Shown here: positions 24,205-32,650 of the stretch, in pieces
Position numbering within the stretch: the stretch's first letter is position 1
Layout: the number at the start of each line of letters is the position of its first letter
Assembly: GCA_963740605.1 (NCBI GenBank)
Contig: CAVUFC010000036.1
Location: 1 to 64,000, forward strand
DNA: 64,000 nt
Source: DASSUW01 sp963740605
GTDB lineage: Bacteria; Actinomycetota; Thermoleophilia; Solirubrobacterales; Solirubrobacteraceae
Direction of reading: 5' to 3'
Notes under the pieces: generated by a model
Seen by the model: the letters and a program-made list of their open reading frames with translations, nothing else
What the model was told of the DNA's origin: nothing
Database searches by the model: none
Translations under genes and position numbers: made by a program

Positions 24205-24984
24205 GTGTCGGCGCAAGCCCAACATGGACCGCTCGTCACCGCTTTGCTGACGAAGCCGGCTCGTCACGAGCCGATGCAAGCCCATGACTCGGTTGCCGTT
24301 CAAGCCCATCACGGCCTAGTTGGCGACTGCCACGCGCATCCCGTCGGCCCGCGTCAGGTCCTCGTCGTGCGACAGGAGGACCTGGATCGTCACGGACTCG
24401 GCATTTGGCAGGTTCGGGCGAACATCGCAGTAAAGGGTCTGAGCATTGAGGCTCTCGCATCAGGAAAGGTCCTTGAGATCGGCGCTCAGGCGCAAGTTCG
24501 AGTGACCCACGAGTGCGAGGTCTGCAAGGTCTTGCGGCAATACGTGCCGGCCGAGACGTTTAGGGAGTTGCCCGGCCAGCGCGGTTCGCTTGGCGTCTTT
24601 CTCACCGGCGGTGAGATCTCCTTGGGCGACGCCGTCTCCGTGCAACCGACCGCATACCCAAACGTTCCCGAGCGTATCTACGAACGGCTCGCCTGGCTAT
24701 TAGCGCGGATCCCGCACGGCGAGGTCGTGACATACGCCACGTTGATCCAGCTAATTGGCGCGGCTCGGCCCTATTTCCGGGTCCTGCCGAAGTACCTGCG
24801 GCGCGCAACCGAAGCGGGTCTACCGGCCCATCGTGTGCTAACGAGCTCCTTTACAGTGACGGGCCACATGGTCGCCCAGGCGCCGCTGCTGGTCGCAGAG
24901 GGCGTGTCGATGGACGACTCTGGCGCCCTGCGTGACCCCGCCCGTCTATGGGACGCCCGCGACGTGTACATTACGCGCACCTAG
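24205..24984 (+). CDS. MOSC domain fused to alkyltransferase-like (ATL) domain, 259 aa
   Basis: GTG 24205. Residues 10-115 are a MOSC-type domain: HHGLVGDCHAHPVGPRQVLV, RANIAVKGLSIEALASGKVL, and the conserved Cys in THECEVCKVL. Residues 155-250 are an Ada/ATL winged helix: IYERLAWLLARIPHGEVVTY, then ATLIQLIGAARPYFRVLPKY, then the active-site loop LPAHRVLTSS. In true O6-alkylguanine methyltransferases this loop reads PCHRV; here Ala replaces the acceptor Cys, as in ATL proteins, which bind damaged bases without repairing them. MOSC proteins YcbX and YiiM of E. coli detoxify N-hydroxylated bases. The fusion suggests one protein handling modified bases; that is inference. Confidence 0.75.
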   Translation: MSAQAQHGPLVTALLTKPARHEPMQAHDSVAVQAHHGLVGDCHAHPVGPRQVLVVRQEDLDRHGLGIWQVRANIAVKGLSIEALASGKVLEIGAQAQVRVTHECEVCKVLRQYVPAETFRELPGQRGSLGVFLTGGEISLGDAVSVQPTAYPNVPERIYERLAWLLARIPHGEVVTYATLIQLIGAARPYFRVLPKYLRRATEAGLPAHRVLTSSFTVTGHMVAQAPLLVAEGVSMDDSGALRDPARLWDARDVYITRT

Positions 24985-24992
24985 GGCGCCTC

Positions 24993-25562
24993 TCAGGCCC
25001 GGTTGTGGCCGCCCTTCATGGGCATCGGTGAGCGCCAGGCCCCGCCGATGAACGAAGCCGCAGTGACGCCCATCCGCTGATCGAGTTCCGCCTGGGACTC
25101 AAGGTAGCCAGCGCGTCGGATGTGCTGGACATCTGTGCCGCGGGCCTCGAGTGCGTGGCCGACCAGAAGGTGGCGATGGCAGCGCTCGGGCTCCTCCTCA
25201 ACACACGTCAACGCGACGTTGTGCTCGGCGGCAAGCTGCTCGACGCGCTCGATGCCATCCGCAAACCATGGCTCGGCGCTGAGCGGCGCATACAGTGTGT
25301 GCCCCTCGTCGTCGTAGTACCGATCGCCGGTAGGACGCCCGCCAAGACGGTCGCCAAGATACACGTACTGAAAGCCAGCGTCGACCAGTGCAGGCTCGAG
25401 GTTGCGCCGATTGAAACGCGGCGCGAAACGCATCAGCGGCTTCGACCGGATGTCAATCACCATCGCGATGTCATAGTCGGCGAGGATCTCGGTGTAGTCG
25501 TCGAACTCGCTCATGCCGTGACCAAGTGTCCAAACGATCAATGATTTCGCGCACACCCGCAC
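24993..25562 (-). CDS. DUF488 family protein, 189 aa
   Basis: Start near 25562 (a GTG/ATG giving MRVCAKSLIVWTLGHGMSEF). The DUF488 signature is clear: the N-terminal strand IVWTLGHG, VIDIRSKPLMRFAPRFNRRN, GFQYVYLGDRLGGRP, and the C-terminal CVEEEPERCHRHLLVGHAL with paired Cys and His. The family is of unknown function. It converges on the MOSC-ATL gene (8 bp between stops) and diverges from the next gene. A second, diverged DUF488-like protein is encoded 1 kb away. Confidence 0.85.
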   Translation of the reverse strand: MRVCAKSLIVWTLGHGMSEFDDYTEILADYDIAMVIDIRSKPLMRFAPRFNRRNLEPALVDAGFQYVYLGDRLGGRPTGDRYYDDEGHTLYAPLSAEPWFADGIERVEQLAAEHNVALTCVEEEPERCHRHLLVGHALEARGTDVQHIRRAGYLESQAELDQRMGVTAASFIGGAWRSPMPMKGGHNRA

Positions 25563-25671
25563 ATGATCTCACCTCTGAGTACCTTCCTGTGCGCAGTGAG
25601 TGATCGCGGATTGCGGCCTCGTCGGCTCGTCAAAGCCTCTGTCGGCCGGGTGATGGGGTAATTTCGCCCGA

Positions 25672-26520
25672 GTGACCCCGACTGCGCGGGACTATCGCTG
25701 GAGTGGCGAAATAGCGCCTTTCGGGACCGTCTTTGAAAGCCTCCGGCCGAGCGGCTCGTACCGGGCCGTCCTCAAGGACGTCCCGCACGACTTCGATGTG
25801 GCGACTCGCTCCGACTACGAAGCCGTGCTACACGCGAGCGGCTTCCTTCCCGATGGAGCGGCCCTTGTGGACCACCCGGAGCTGGTCGCGGTCGTCCAGG
25901 CGCACTGGCACGCGGCGGGTAACAACGGGTGCCACTTCGCGATGCACCTCTCCGAGCATCGCGAGCAGTTCGGCTGGGAGACGTGGGTGATGGCGGACCG
26001 CGGCAGTCCCGCCGCAACCGCCAACGCCATCGCCGCGACGGCGCAGCAGCGTCTTGAACCGGTCGAGGTGGATGTGCTCAGCTTCGTGCTGCCGCACGTC
26101 GAGACGCCGCGGGCGCTCGGCGACGTCGTGCGGTCGCTGGGCGGGCGCGGGGGTTGGAAGCTCGTCGAGAACGCGGATCCTCGAGACGGCGATCTCGCGC
26201 TTCTCGGGTTGAGCGTCGGCATCGACCTCGGGCACTGGTCCGAGATCCTCGGGTTCGGCCTCGGGGCGCCCTTGGCCCACACGCGTCGCGCACCGTTCAC
26301 GGAGCTCGCGATCCGCGCCAAGCCGCCGCGGAGGGCGCGTCGGAACCACAGGGCGTACATGGCCGACGTCCCGCTCAACCAGGATTCTGCCACGATCAGA
26401 CTATGGGGCGATGCGACCGAGCGCTGCCGTGCCGAACGCCTTGGGGATGAACAGGACGCACGCGGGAAAGCCAGAGTCACCACCGTTGTCCAGATCGACG
26501 GGAGCACGATCACACCATGA
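25672..26520 (+). CDS. hypothetical protein, 282 aa
   Basis: GTG 25672, divergent from the DUF488 gene (109-bp gap). The sequence is well structured: FGTVFESLRPSGSYRAVLKD, WHAAGNNGCHFAMHLSEHRE, VDVLSFVLPHVETPRALGDV, then a basic region KPPRRARRNHRAYMADVPL. I recognise no family. It ends overlapping the DUF488-like gene by ATGA, so the two are coupled and probably work together. Confidence 0.55.
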   Translation: MTPTARDYRWSGEIAPFGTVFESLRPSGSYRAVLKDVPHDFDVATRSDYEAVLHASGFLPDGAALVDHPELVAVVQAHWHAAGNNGCHFAMHLSEHREQFGWETWVMADRGSPAATANAIAATAQQRLEPVEVDVLSFVLPHVETPRALGDVVRSLGGRGGWKLVENADPRDGDLALLGLSVGIDLGHWSEILGFGLGAPLAHTRRAPFTELAIRAKPPRRARRNHRAYMADVPLNQDSATIRLWGDATERCRAERLGDEQDARGKARVTTVVQIDGSTITP

Positions 26521-27005
26521 CCTCGGACTCGAACATGACGCCCGACGCCGGCGGTGCAGATTGGAAGCGCTTCAACGACGAGTTCTTCAGCGTCCATGCA
26601 AGTCTCAACGCGTCTCCAGATGCGTTGGTCAGCGGCTTGGCTGACGAAGGCATCGAACTCATCGTGGATGCACGCCCCGGCGTCGATCGCGAGGCACCCA
26701 CGATGCAGGCCGGCTGCGACCAGGCCGGCCTCTACTACGTGCCTGCATATACAGCCAGGGAACTGTCGGACGAGACCATCTCGCGTTACGCGAACCTCGC
26801 GCTACGCCATAAGACGTGCGTTGTGGTCGAGGGGGACGCCGAGGACCTCCTCTCCGCAATAGCCGCGAAGCGCTCCATTAGACGACGTCGCTCGACGCTG
26901 GGTCCGGCCCAAGCACCTAAGTACCGCCTCGCGGAGGGCCGTCACGTCTTCGCCCTCGATCGTCAAGATCGGCGTCTGTTGCGCGGCCACACGGGCCGGC
27001 GATGA
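26517..27005 (+). CDS. diverged DUF488-like protein, C-terminus uncertain, 162 aa
   Basis: ATG 26517 overlaps the previous stop. Residues 25-115 keep the DUF488 layout: FFSVHASLNASPDALVSGLA, EGIELIVDARPGVDREAP, QAGLYYVPAYTARELSDETI, LALRHKTCVVVEGDAEDLLS. The Cys/His cluster of the first DUF488 protein is missing. After residue 125 the sequence turns Arg-rich, and an alternative frame also stays open, so a late frameshift is possible. Last gene of the element 2 cargo. Confidence 0.55.
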   Translation: MTSDSNMTPDAGGADWKRFNDEFFSVHASLNASPDALVSGLADEGIELIVDARPGVDREAPTMQAGCDQAGLYYVPAYTARELSDETISRYANLALRHKTCVVVEGDAEDLLSAIAAKRSIRRRRSTLGPAQAPKYRLAEGRHVFALDRQDRRLLRGHTGRR

Positions 27006-27139
27006 CGTTTGTGCGCGGTCACGAGACGTACGCACGCTGGGTGGCTCAGCCATGCCCGCACCCGCGGCGCCGACAGACCGGGTGTCGATCAGGGATCCAA
27101 CGATCTCGCGCAGTCGTCGGTGGCGAATCTCGATCGGAA

Positions 27140-27156
27140 GGTACCGGCCGGGTACG
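27140..27156. repeat. arm-type integrase sites, right end of element 2
   Basis: GGTACC at 27140-27145 and GGTACG at 27151-27156, an 11-bp period, like the left-end pair at 16418-16434. A third GGTAC lies 81 bp on, at 27221. The same 11-bp and 81-bp geometry of GTAC occurs at 44783, 44794 and 44864. No gene is seen between 27006 and 27277. Confidence 0.5.
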
Positions 27157-27218
27157 CCGGGCCAGGCACATGTGAACGACACGGGGGCGCGCTCGGGTCT
27201 CCACAACTGGGACGTGAG

Positions 27219-27319
27219 CAGGTACTTTGTCTCTGTCCATGCCCGTGACGACTCCCACGTCTCGGGCCCTGCAAACGCTCGTAATGAAGGGGTCCCCGGT
27301 TCGAGTCCGGGCGTCGGCT
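27219..27319. repeat. 101-bp right-end repeat, copy 1
   Basis: Aligns without gaps to 44861-44961 with six mismatches, all upstream of the core. It contains the 42-bp tRNA core and 59 bp to its left (starts CAGGTACTTTGT). The right ends of elements 2 and 4 therefore share an attP arm. Confidence 0.85.
27278..27319 (+). other. attachment core 2: 3' half of tRNA-Thr(CGT)
   Basis: Identical to the core at 16323-16364. It separates elements 2 and 3. No 5' tRNA half is present upstream. Confidence 0.85.
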
Positions 27320-27326
27320 CTCAGAG

Positions 27327-27352
27327 AACCCGCTGCAAACAGCGGGTTTTCT
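27327..27352 (+). terminator. Rho-independent terminator after att core 2
   Basis: AACCCGCTG (27327-27335), loop CAAA, complement 27340-27348, then TTCT. It stands 8 bp after the tRNA-like 3' end, in the position of a tRNA terminator, at the left edge of element 3. Confidence 0.75.
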
Positions 27353-27392
27353 ATTGCCCTCGACCAAGTCGCGAAGCGCCGAAACAGCCCCA

Positions 27393-27412
27393 GGGGCAAC
27401 GGATGGGGCAAC
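27393..27412. repeat. arm-type integrase sites, left end of element 3
   Basis: GGGGCAAC at 27393-27400 and 27405-27412 (12-bp period), 74 bp inside core 2. A matching pair lies near the right end at 41803-41820. Confidence 0.55.
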
Positions 27413-27655
27413 ACCCACCCCAGGAGAGCCCGTCATCCGGCGCGGGTGACATGCTCCCCGGCCGATGGCCGACCGGCACGGCATCGCCGATCCGCCGGCG
27501 CGGCAGTGACTACCGCCGGCACGCGCAACCGCGGCAACACCGGCAGATTGATCCAGTGAGCGCAGAAAGCGCCGTGGGCTCACGCAGCCGCGGCTCGCGG
27601 CGCTTGTCGGCGCGAAGCGAGCGAACCGTCCAAGGACGGGAGGCGGGCGCGCCGA

Positions 27656-27964
27656 TTGCTGGCCGGTGGCGACCGCAGCTCGCCGTCGTGCTCGACCTCG
27701 CGCTGCGCGTCACGTTTCGTCTTTTGCACGGCCTGCGGCGAGGTGTTTCTGACGCGCCTGCGGCTCGTCGGCGAGATGCGGACGTGGACGCTGGACTATC
27801 GGACGCAGGCCCAACTCAGCCGCGAGTGGCGAAAGGAACCGGCGGCCGCTTTCATGCCGGCCCCGCCAATTCCGCGGGCGGAGCGCGAGCTACGCCAGGT
27901 CGGGAAGACAGTGGCTCGATGCCCTTCAGCAAGAACAGTCGCGCCCCGGTTTGGGCTCGGGTAG
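27656..27964 (+). CDS. possible small cysteine-containing protein, 102 aa
   Basis: The frame from TTG 27656 contains FVFCTACGEVFLTRLRLVGE and EMRTWTLDYRTQAQLSREWR, which look coding. The first 20 residues are Ser/Arg-rich and doubtful, so the start may be later. No family seen. The preceding 27420-27655 holds no gene that I can support. Confidence 0.3.
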   Translation: MLAGGDRSSPSCSTSRCASRFVFCTACGEVFLTRLRLVGEMRTWTLDYRTQAQLSREWRKEPAAAFMPAPPIPRAERELRQVGKTVARCPSARTVAPRFGLG

Positions 27965-27974
27965 GGTCGCGGCC

Positions 27975-28446
27975 GTGTCTGCCCACGTTGCGCAACGGCC
28001 TGATCGGGCCGCGGGTGCCTCACTGGTTTTCACCGGTGCCTTCAACCCGGTGATCTTCCAACCCGCTTGGCTCATGAGGTACGGGCTTATCCCGGACGAC
28101 GAAGAGTCGATCGAGATGCAGGTCGTGTCGCGCGAGATCACGTCGTGGGCACAGGCCTGGCTCAAAGTGCTCGTTCGGCCCGAGCGTTGTGAGTTCCATG
28201 CGAACGACGAGGTAGCCTCGTACAAGGCGCTCCACGATGTCGCTTCGGGCGTCTTCGCGCTCCTCTTCCACACTCCAATCCAGGCCTTCGGTGTCAATCG
28301 GTTCGCCCACTTCCAGACGGAATCCGAGGATCTGTGGCACGAGCTCGGCTTCGGACTGTTCACGCGCGGACGATGGGAAGGCGTCCTCGACGACCCGCGT
28401 ATGAGGTCGCTCGCAGTCGAGAGCCGTCGCGGTACGGAGACGGACG
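27975..28446 (+). pseudogene. C-terminally truncated hypothetical gene
   Basis: GTG 27975 gives VFTGAFNPVIFQPAWLMRYG, then LHDVASGVFALLFHTPIQAF, GVNRFAHFQTESEDLWHELG, ending near MRSLAVES. From memory, proteins with this FTG-FNP start and GINR-HF motif run at least 60 residues longer. Here the reading turns into Arg-rich junk at about 28446, shortly before the next gene, although the frame stays open to 29051. A deletion junction at 28440-28490 is likely. Such genes are scattered accessory genes of unknown function. Confidence 0.5.
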
Positions 28447-28491
28447 GGGTTAACCATCGGTCCTGTCGGCGGCAGGGCACGGCGACGACGA

Positions 28492-29034
28492 ATGGTGTTC
28501 GCCCACAGCACCAGCCTGGCGCTCGGTGCCCTGACCGCTGCCGCAGGTTTCACGCTCGTGGGAGCACTGGTTCGCATCGGCCTGCCCGCAGGTCCCTGGC
28601 TGGCGTGGCTCGGTGCCGCGCTCCTCGGCAGCTGGGCGATGCGCACGATCGGTCTGCCGGGCATGCCGTACCCACGCTCGCATTGGCAGGTTCCCGAGCA
28701 TTGGCGCACGGGCATGCCGGCGCCGTTCACGATGTCCGCCTACGGCTACCTTCTCGGGTTCGGCTTTCTCACCGACGTCATCGTTCCTGCGTACTGGCTG
28801 CTCGTTCTGATCACGGCTGCCGACGGTGGGATCGTGGCGATTGGGCTCGGGTGGCTCACCTACATGGTTGCCCGAATTGCCGTGACCGTGCGCGCGACGA
28901 GAAGCGTCACGGCATGTCCGTTGGACCCGACGTCGGCGCGGCTTGCCTACGCGTGGGAGCGTCCGCTCAGCCGCGGTCTGACGGCCGGAATGCTCACGAT
29001 CAGCGCAGCGGCGCTACTCGCTGCCGCCGGATGA
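28492..29034 (+). CDS. integral membrane protein, 180 aa
   Basis: ATG 28492. Four hydrophobic segments are visible: LALGALTAAAGFTLVGALV, AWLGAALLGSWAMRTIGL, LTDVIVPAYWLLVLITAA, and LTAGMLTISAAALLAAAG at the C-terminus, with a fifth weaker one (GIVAIGLGWLTYMVARIAV). No family recognised. It is followed 13 bp later by a soluble-type gene with a strong ribosome site, and all four genes here run rightward. Confidence 0.6.
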   Translation: MVFAHSTSLALGALTAAAGFTLVGALVRIGLPAGPWLAWLGAALLGSWAMRTIGLPGMPYPRSHWQVPEHWRTGMPAPFTMSAYGYLLGFGFLTDVIVPAYWLLVLITAADGGIVAIGLGWLTYMVARIAVTVRATRSVTACPLDPTSARLAYAWERPLSRGLTAGMLTISAAALLAAAG

Positions 29035-29047
29035 GAAGGAGGTTGCT

Positions 29048-29521
29048 ATGACCAGAGTCACGCTGACGAACCAGGACGCCAACGTCGCATGCGAAGCCGA
29101 CTTGCCCTCCGGGTTTGCGGTGAGCGAGCGACTCCGGACGAACCTCGCGTACCCGTTCGATCTCGGTGGGTTCTGCAACGTACCGATCTCGATGGTGCCC
29201 GACCCCGACGAGAGCGGATTTCCCCGTGTGGATCTGCTGCCCGCGCGCGGACTCTTGTTCTGGGTCGTGTCCTATGACAGCCGCGTCGAAGTCGATCCCG
29301 AGGCCCGGCCGCCGCTCGAGGGGGTCAAGATCCAAGGTGTGGGACGGTTCAGCGATGCCGATGAAGCCCCACCTAGATGGGACAACGTTCGCATGTGGGC
29401 CAAGGTCGTTCCGCTCGGTCCCAACAAGGCGTGTGAGGTGTTCGCGTTCGCGGGCACGTCGCCGCTCACTCCAGTCGACATCCTCGGGCCGCTCTTGGAC
29501 GGCATTGCCTTGAACGGGTGA
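29048..29521 (+). CDS. hypothetical protein, 157 aa
   Basis: ATG 29048 with AAGGAGG 7 nt upstream, the best ribosome site in the region. The protein reads MTRVTLTNQDANVACEADLP, LAYPFDLGGFCNVPISMVPD, RGLLFWVVSYDSRVEVDPEA, ending VDILGPLLDGIALNG. Beta-rich, no signal peptide. Family unknown. Its stop overlaps the start region of the lipoprotein gene. Confidence 0.6.
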   Translation: MTRVTLTNQDANVACEADLPSGFAVSERLRTNLAYPFDLGGFCNVPISMVPDPDESGFPRVDLLPARGLLFWVVSYDSRVEVDPEARPPLEGVKIQGVGRFSDADEAPPRWDNVRMWAKVVPLGPNKACEVFAFAGTSPLTPVDILGPLLDGIALNG

Positions 29522-29523
29522 GG

Positions 29524-30198
29524 ATGATTCGGCGGCGCGCTTCGGCTCTGGTCGGTACGGCACTCGTGGTGGTCATCGGGGCCGGGTGCGGCCACACTTC
29601 GCGACGCGGCGCCGATCGCGCTCAGTCTCGGGTGACCCCGTCGGTCGCGTCGTCCTCCGCGCTCGGCCTCACCCGCAAGCATCCTCGCCGGTATCGCAAG
29701 GTCTGCGGCAAGCAGGCCGACCAGGCGCCGGCAGGCGCCGGGACGTGTCCGCCGCTGATCCCGAAGGGTCACCTGGCGATCCTCTACAGCGGCCGGCTCG
29801 GCGGTCGCGAGGCCGACCCAGGTGGCTTCTCCGCCGACCTCGCGAGTCCCTCGATCAGCCATCTGGACGGTGCGCACGTGGAGACCAACGGCGGCCACTG
29901 GCACTACGACGTGGCGTGGACGGCTGCCGCGAGACAGATGGCGATCGCCCGCGGAGTGATCCATCCGCCCAACGCGGCACACCGATCAAAGTGCCGGCGC
30001 CGCGACGTCGAGGGCCAGCGGATGCGCGTGTGCCGCGTCGTCCCCTACCAGCAGGGCGGTGGCATCAACGGCGGGCACATCGCCTACGTGTGGCGCGACG
30101 GGGACACGGCCTACGTCGTATCGCTGCATGGCTACCGCAACAGTCCTCGGGCGCGCGCGATGATCGGCGCGCTCGTCGATGCTGTCGGAGATCCGTAG
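29524..30198 (+). CDS. secreted lipoprotein, hypothetical, 224 aa
   Basis: ATG 29524 (an in-frame GTG at 29518 overlaps the upstream stop). The N-terminus MIRRRASALVGTALVVVIGA ends in a lipobox-like GAGC, so lipid anchoring outside the membrane is expected. The mature part has VCGKQADQAPAGAGTCPPLI, GGHWHYDVAWTAAARQMAIA, GHIAYVWRDGDTAYVVSLHG. No known domain. Probably co-transcribed with the two genes before it. Confidence 0.65.
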   Translation: MIRRRASALVGTALVVVIGAGCGHTSRRGADRAQSRVTPSVASSSALGLTRKHPRRYRKVCGKQADQAPAGAGTCPPLIPKGHLAILYSGRLGGREADPGGFSADLASPSISHLDGAHVETNGGHWHYDVAWTAAARQMAIARGVIHPPNAAHRSKCRRRDVEGQRMRVCRVVPYQQGGGINGGHIAYVWRDGDTAYVVSLHGYRNSPRARAMIGALVDAVGDP

Positions 30199-30429
30199 GC
30201 GGCCACGCCGACTAGTCGCCGAGGCTGGCCGGGGTTGGGGCGCGACGCGGCGTGGCGGCCGGACGCGCCGCTTCATGGCGCGAGCCTATCCGCTGTCTTG
30301 CCGCCCTCCGGCGCATCGGAGGAAATCTTCGTGCCTTCGGCAACCCACGCCACGATGCCGTTGTCCAGCAGTCGCGGCACGTGCGCTTCGTCGGCAGGAG
30401 CCGCGTGCCAGTGGGCGAATACGCGCGGC

Positions 30430-30681
30430 ATGGTGGCGACGGTGGTGGGCCTCGTGCTGCTCGGGGTGATCGCGGGCGCGCTGCTATGGGCGGCGGCCGA
30501 GCAGCATTACCGAGGGTGCGTTGACGCGCGCGCTGCGGTCGCACTCGCCAACGGTGGCGTCACGAACTCGCAGCGGCAGGCACAGGAGCCGTTCTTCGGG
30601 TTCAAGGACAGCGAACCAAGGTCAATCGCCTACGTCCCGACCGACGTCAGCCTGCGTGGGTGCTCGCGCTGGCCGTTCTGA
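30430..30681 (+). CDS. single-pass membrane protein, 83 aa
   Basis: I start at ATG 30430, because upstream in-frame sequence is poor. Residues 1-20 form one transmembrane helix (MVATVVGLVLLGVIAGALLW), followed by a Cys-containing exterior part (EQHYRGCVDARAAVALANGG) and a C-terminal CSRWPF. Family unknown. It converges on the integrase gene of element 3. Confidence 0.5.
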   Translation: MVATVVGLVLLGVIAGALLWAAAEQHYRGCVDARAAVALANGGVTNSQRQAQEPFFGFKDSEPRSIAYVPTDVSLRGCSRWPF

Positions 30682-30841
30682 GCCGCCTTCACGGCCGGCC
30701 AGCTCGGTCGGCGCGATCCGGACGTCCGAGTATCGGGAGGCCGGGGAGCGCGGGAGAGAGCGTTCGCACGCACCGTGAGCACCCCCCTTGACGGTGGCCG
30801 CGCGGAGGAACGGGCGCGGCCAGCCGTCAGCGTGACGAGGG

Positions 30842-32176
30842 TCAGCCGGCGACCTGTGCGTCGGCGACGACGTCGTCGTCGTCGCGCTCGGGGTCGTGCT
30901 CGATCGCCGGGGCGAGCGCGACGGCGGTGTCGAGGAAATCGGCGTCGCCGAGCCCCTCGTCCATCAGGTGCACGTAGGTGCGGAGCGTGAACGCCGGGTC
31001 GGCGTGCCCGAGCCACTCGGACACCTGCCGGATGTTCTTGCCGCCGGCGAATAGCAGCGACGCGCACGTGTGTCGGAACGTGTGGAAGTGCACCCACGGC
31101 ACGCCGGCGTGCTCTCGCCGGGGCCGGCGCGGCCGGCGGGTCGACAGCGGGACCACGCGGCGAGCGTCGCGCGCCGCGTCGTGCTCGGCGGCGCGGCCAG
31201 TCGCTCGGTCAAGCACGCGGCGGACGTTCCGGTCCGCGTAGCGTGTTCCGGTCGACGTCGCGAACACGGGCCCGGACGCGTTCGCTGGCCGCGCCACCCA
31301 GAGCGCTCGCGCGAGCCCGGCCGGCAACGGCAGGTCGCGGCGGCCGTTGCTCGTCTTGAGTCGCTTCACTCGGCCGCGGTAGCACTGGCGGCGGACGTGC
31401 AGCACCGGGCGAGTCCCTTGCTCGACGTCCGTCCAGTCGAGCCCGAGCGCCTCGCTGATCCGTAGCCCCATCTTCGCGAGCAGCTCGAAGAACAGCCGCC
31501 ACTCATCGGGGAGCGCGGCCATGACGCGCGCCAGCTCCTGGCGGGTCATCGCCTTCGCCTGCTCGTCTTCCTGCTCGTCGTCGCGGCGCCGGTTGACGCG
31601 CACGCCGGTGCACGGGTTCGACCGGAGCTGGCCGTCCTCCACGAGCGTGGCGAACATCGCCTTGAGCGGCGACAGGTTCTTCAGGACGCTCGCCGGCGCG
31701 AGCCCCTTGCCTTCGAGATACGTGACGAAACGGCGAATGTCCGGTGGGTCGACGTCGGCGAGTCGCCAGCCGGCGAAGAAGTCGATCGCGTACGCGAGCG
31801 CGCGCCGGTAGTCGTCCCTGGACTGGTCGCTGAAGCCGCGGCCGGTGCGGCCCGCGTACGTGTCGATCCACGCCGGCGCGTAGTCCTCCAGCAGGTCGCG
31901 GATGGCGGGCTTCCGATCCCCGGCCTGGCGGCGGCCCTTCGCCTCGCGCGCCTCCGCGAGCGTGCGGTGGAACGACTTGTGAGCGCGGCCCTTGTGCCGC
32001 CACACGACGACGTACCGGCCGCCGCGAGCGTAGATGCCCGGGGTGGCGGTGCGGATCATCGTCGCGCTGTGCTTCCCGCAGCAGGCGATCATGCCTTCCG
32101 CGACGGGTTCGCCGCACTGGCGGCGTTCGCTCCGGGTGCCGATGTTCGCCTTGCAGCGTTGCTGCTTCGCGGGCAC
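30842..32176 (-). CDS. tyrosine recombinase (integrase) of element 3, 444 aa
   Basis: ATG 32176. The first 45 residues carry Cys/His pairs (RCKANIG, QCGEPV, IACCGKH), an unusual possible zinc-binding extension. Then come an arm-type domain (GGRYVVVWRHKGRAHKSFHR), a core-binding domain, and a complete catalytic domain: Arg in KMGLRISEALGLDW, HTFRHTCASLLF, EWLGHADPAF, and Tyr in LRTYVHLMD. A low-complexity Arg insert (RRPRRPRRE) lies before HTFRH. It is 3.5 kb from the left core, further than usual, but element 3 arm repeats flank both ends. It should mediate integration at the tRNA-Thr core. Confidence 0.9.
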   Translation of the reverse strand: MPAKQQRCKANIGTRSERRQCGEPVAEGMIACCGKHSATMIRTATPGIYARGGRYVVVWRHKGRAHKSFHRTLAEAREAKGRRQAGDRKPAIRDLLEDYAPAWIDTYAGRTGRGFSDQSRDDYRRALAYAIDFFAGWRLADVDPPDIRRFVTYLEGKGLAPASVLKNLSPLKAMFATLVEDGQLRSNPCTGVRVNRRRDDEQEDEQAKAMTRQELARVMAALPDEWRLFFELLAKMGLRISEALGLDWTDVEQGTRPVLHVRRQCYRGRVKRLKTSNGRRDLPLPAGLARALWVARPANASGPVFATSTGTRYADRNVRRVLDRATGRAAEHDAARDARRVVPLSTRRPRRPRREHAGVPWVHFHTFRHTCASLLFAGGKNIRQVSEWLGHADPAFTLRTYVHLMDEGLGDADFLDTAVALAPAIEHDPERDDDDVVADAQVAG

Positions 32177-32179
32177 CGC

Positions 32180-32650
32180 TCAGCTCTCCTCTCGGTTGTT
32201 CGGGGTGCTCACGTCGTCGTGATCAGAGGCCCACGCGGTCGGGATGCCGGTCCACTCGTTGACCGCGCGCAGCTCGCGCATCAGGCTCGGGCGCCACTCG
32301 TGGTACTCGGGGAGCGCCCGGATCGTGTGTGCGAGCAGCGCCGCCAGCTCGTCGAGCGCCGCCAACTCCTGCGCCCGATCGTCGTCGTCGGGCTCGTACT
32401 CGTCCCACGCGGGATCGTCATGGACGGCGTCGACGACGTGGCGGGTCGCCTCCAGCCAGCGCCGCTGGCCGTGGCCGAGGCAGCACGCGGCGACGCGCAC
32501 AAGCCGCATGTCGTCGATGAGGTGCAGGCGCCACGTCGAGCCGGCGGGTAGGCGGTGGATGATCGCGCCGAGGCCGATTACGTGCTCCGCCAGCGCGTCG
32601 GCCGCAACCTCGCTGGGCGCGGCACCGCGGATAGGCTGATGCTCAGCCAT
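32180..32650 (-). CDS. helical hypothetical protein, 156 aa
   Basis: ATG 32650, three residues inside a longer possible start (32659). Sequence blocks: ADALAEHVIGLGAIIHRLPA, RLVRVAACCLGHGQRRWLEA, acidic DEYEPDDDDRAQELAALDEL. Stops 3 nt before the integrase start, so the two are co-transcribed. No family recognised; an accessory recombination or regulatory role is only positional inference. Confidence 0.55.
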   Translation of the reverse strand: MAEHQPIRGAAPSEVAADALAEHVIGLGAIIHRLPAGSTWRLHLIDDMRLVRVAACCLGHGQRRWLEATRHVVDAVHDDPAWDEYEPDDDDRAQELAALDELAALLAHTIRALPEYHEWRPSLMRELRAVNEWTGIPTAWASDHDDVSTPNNREES

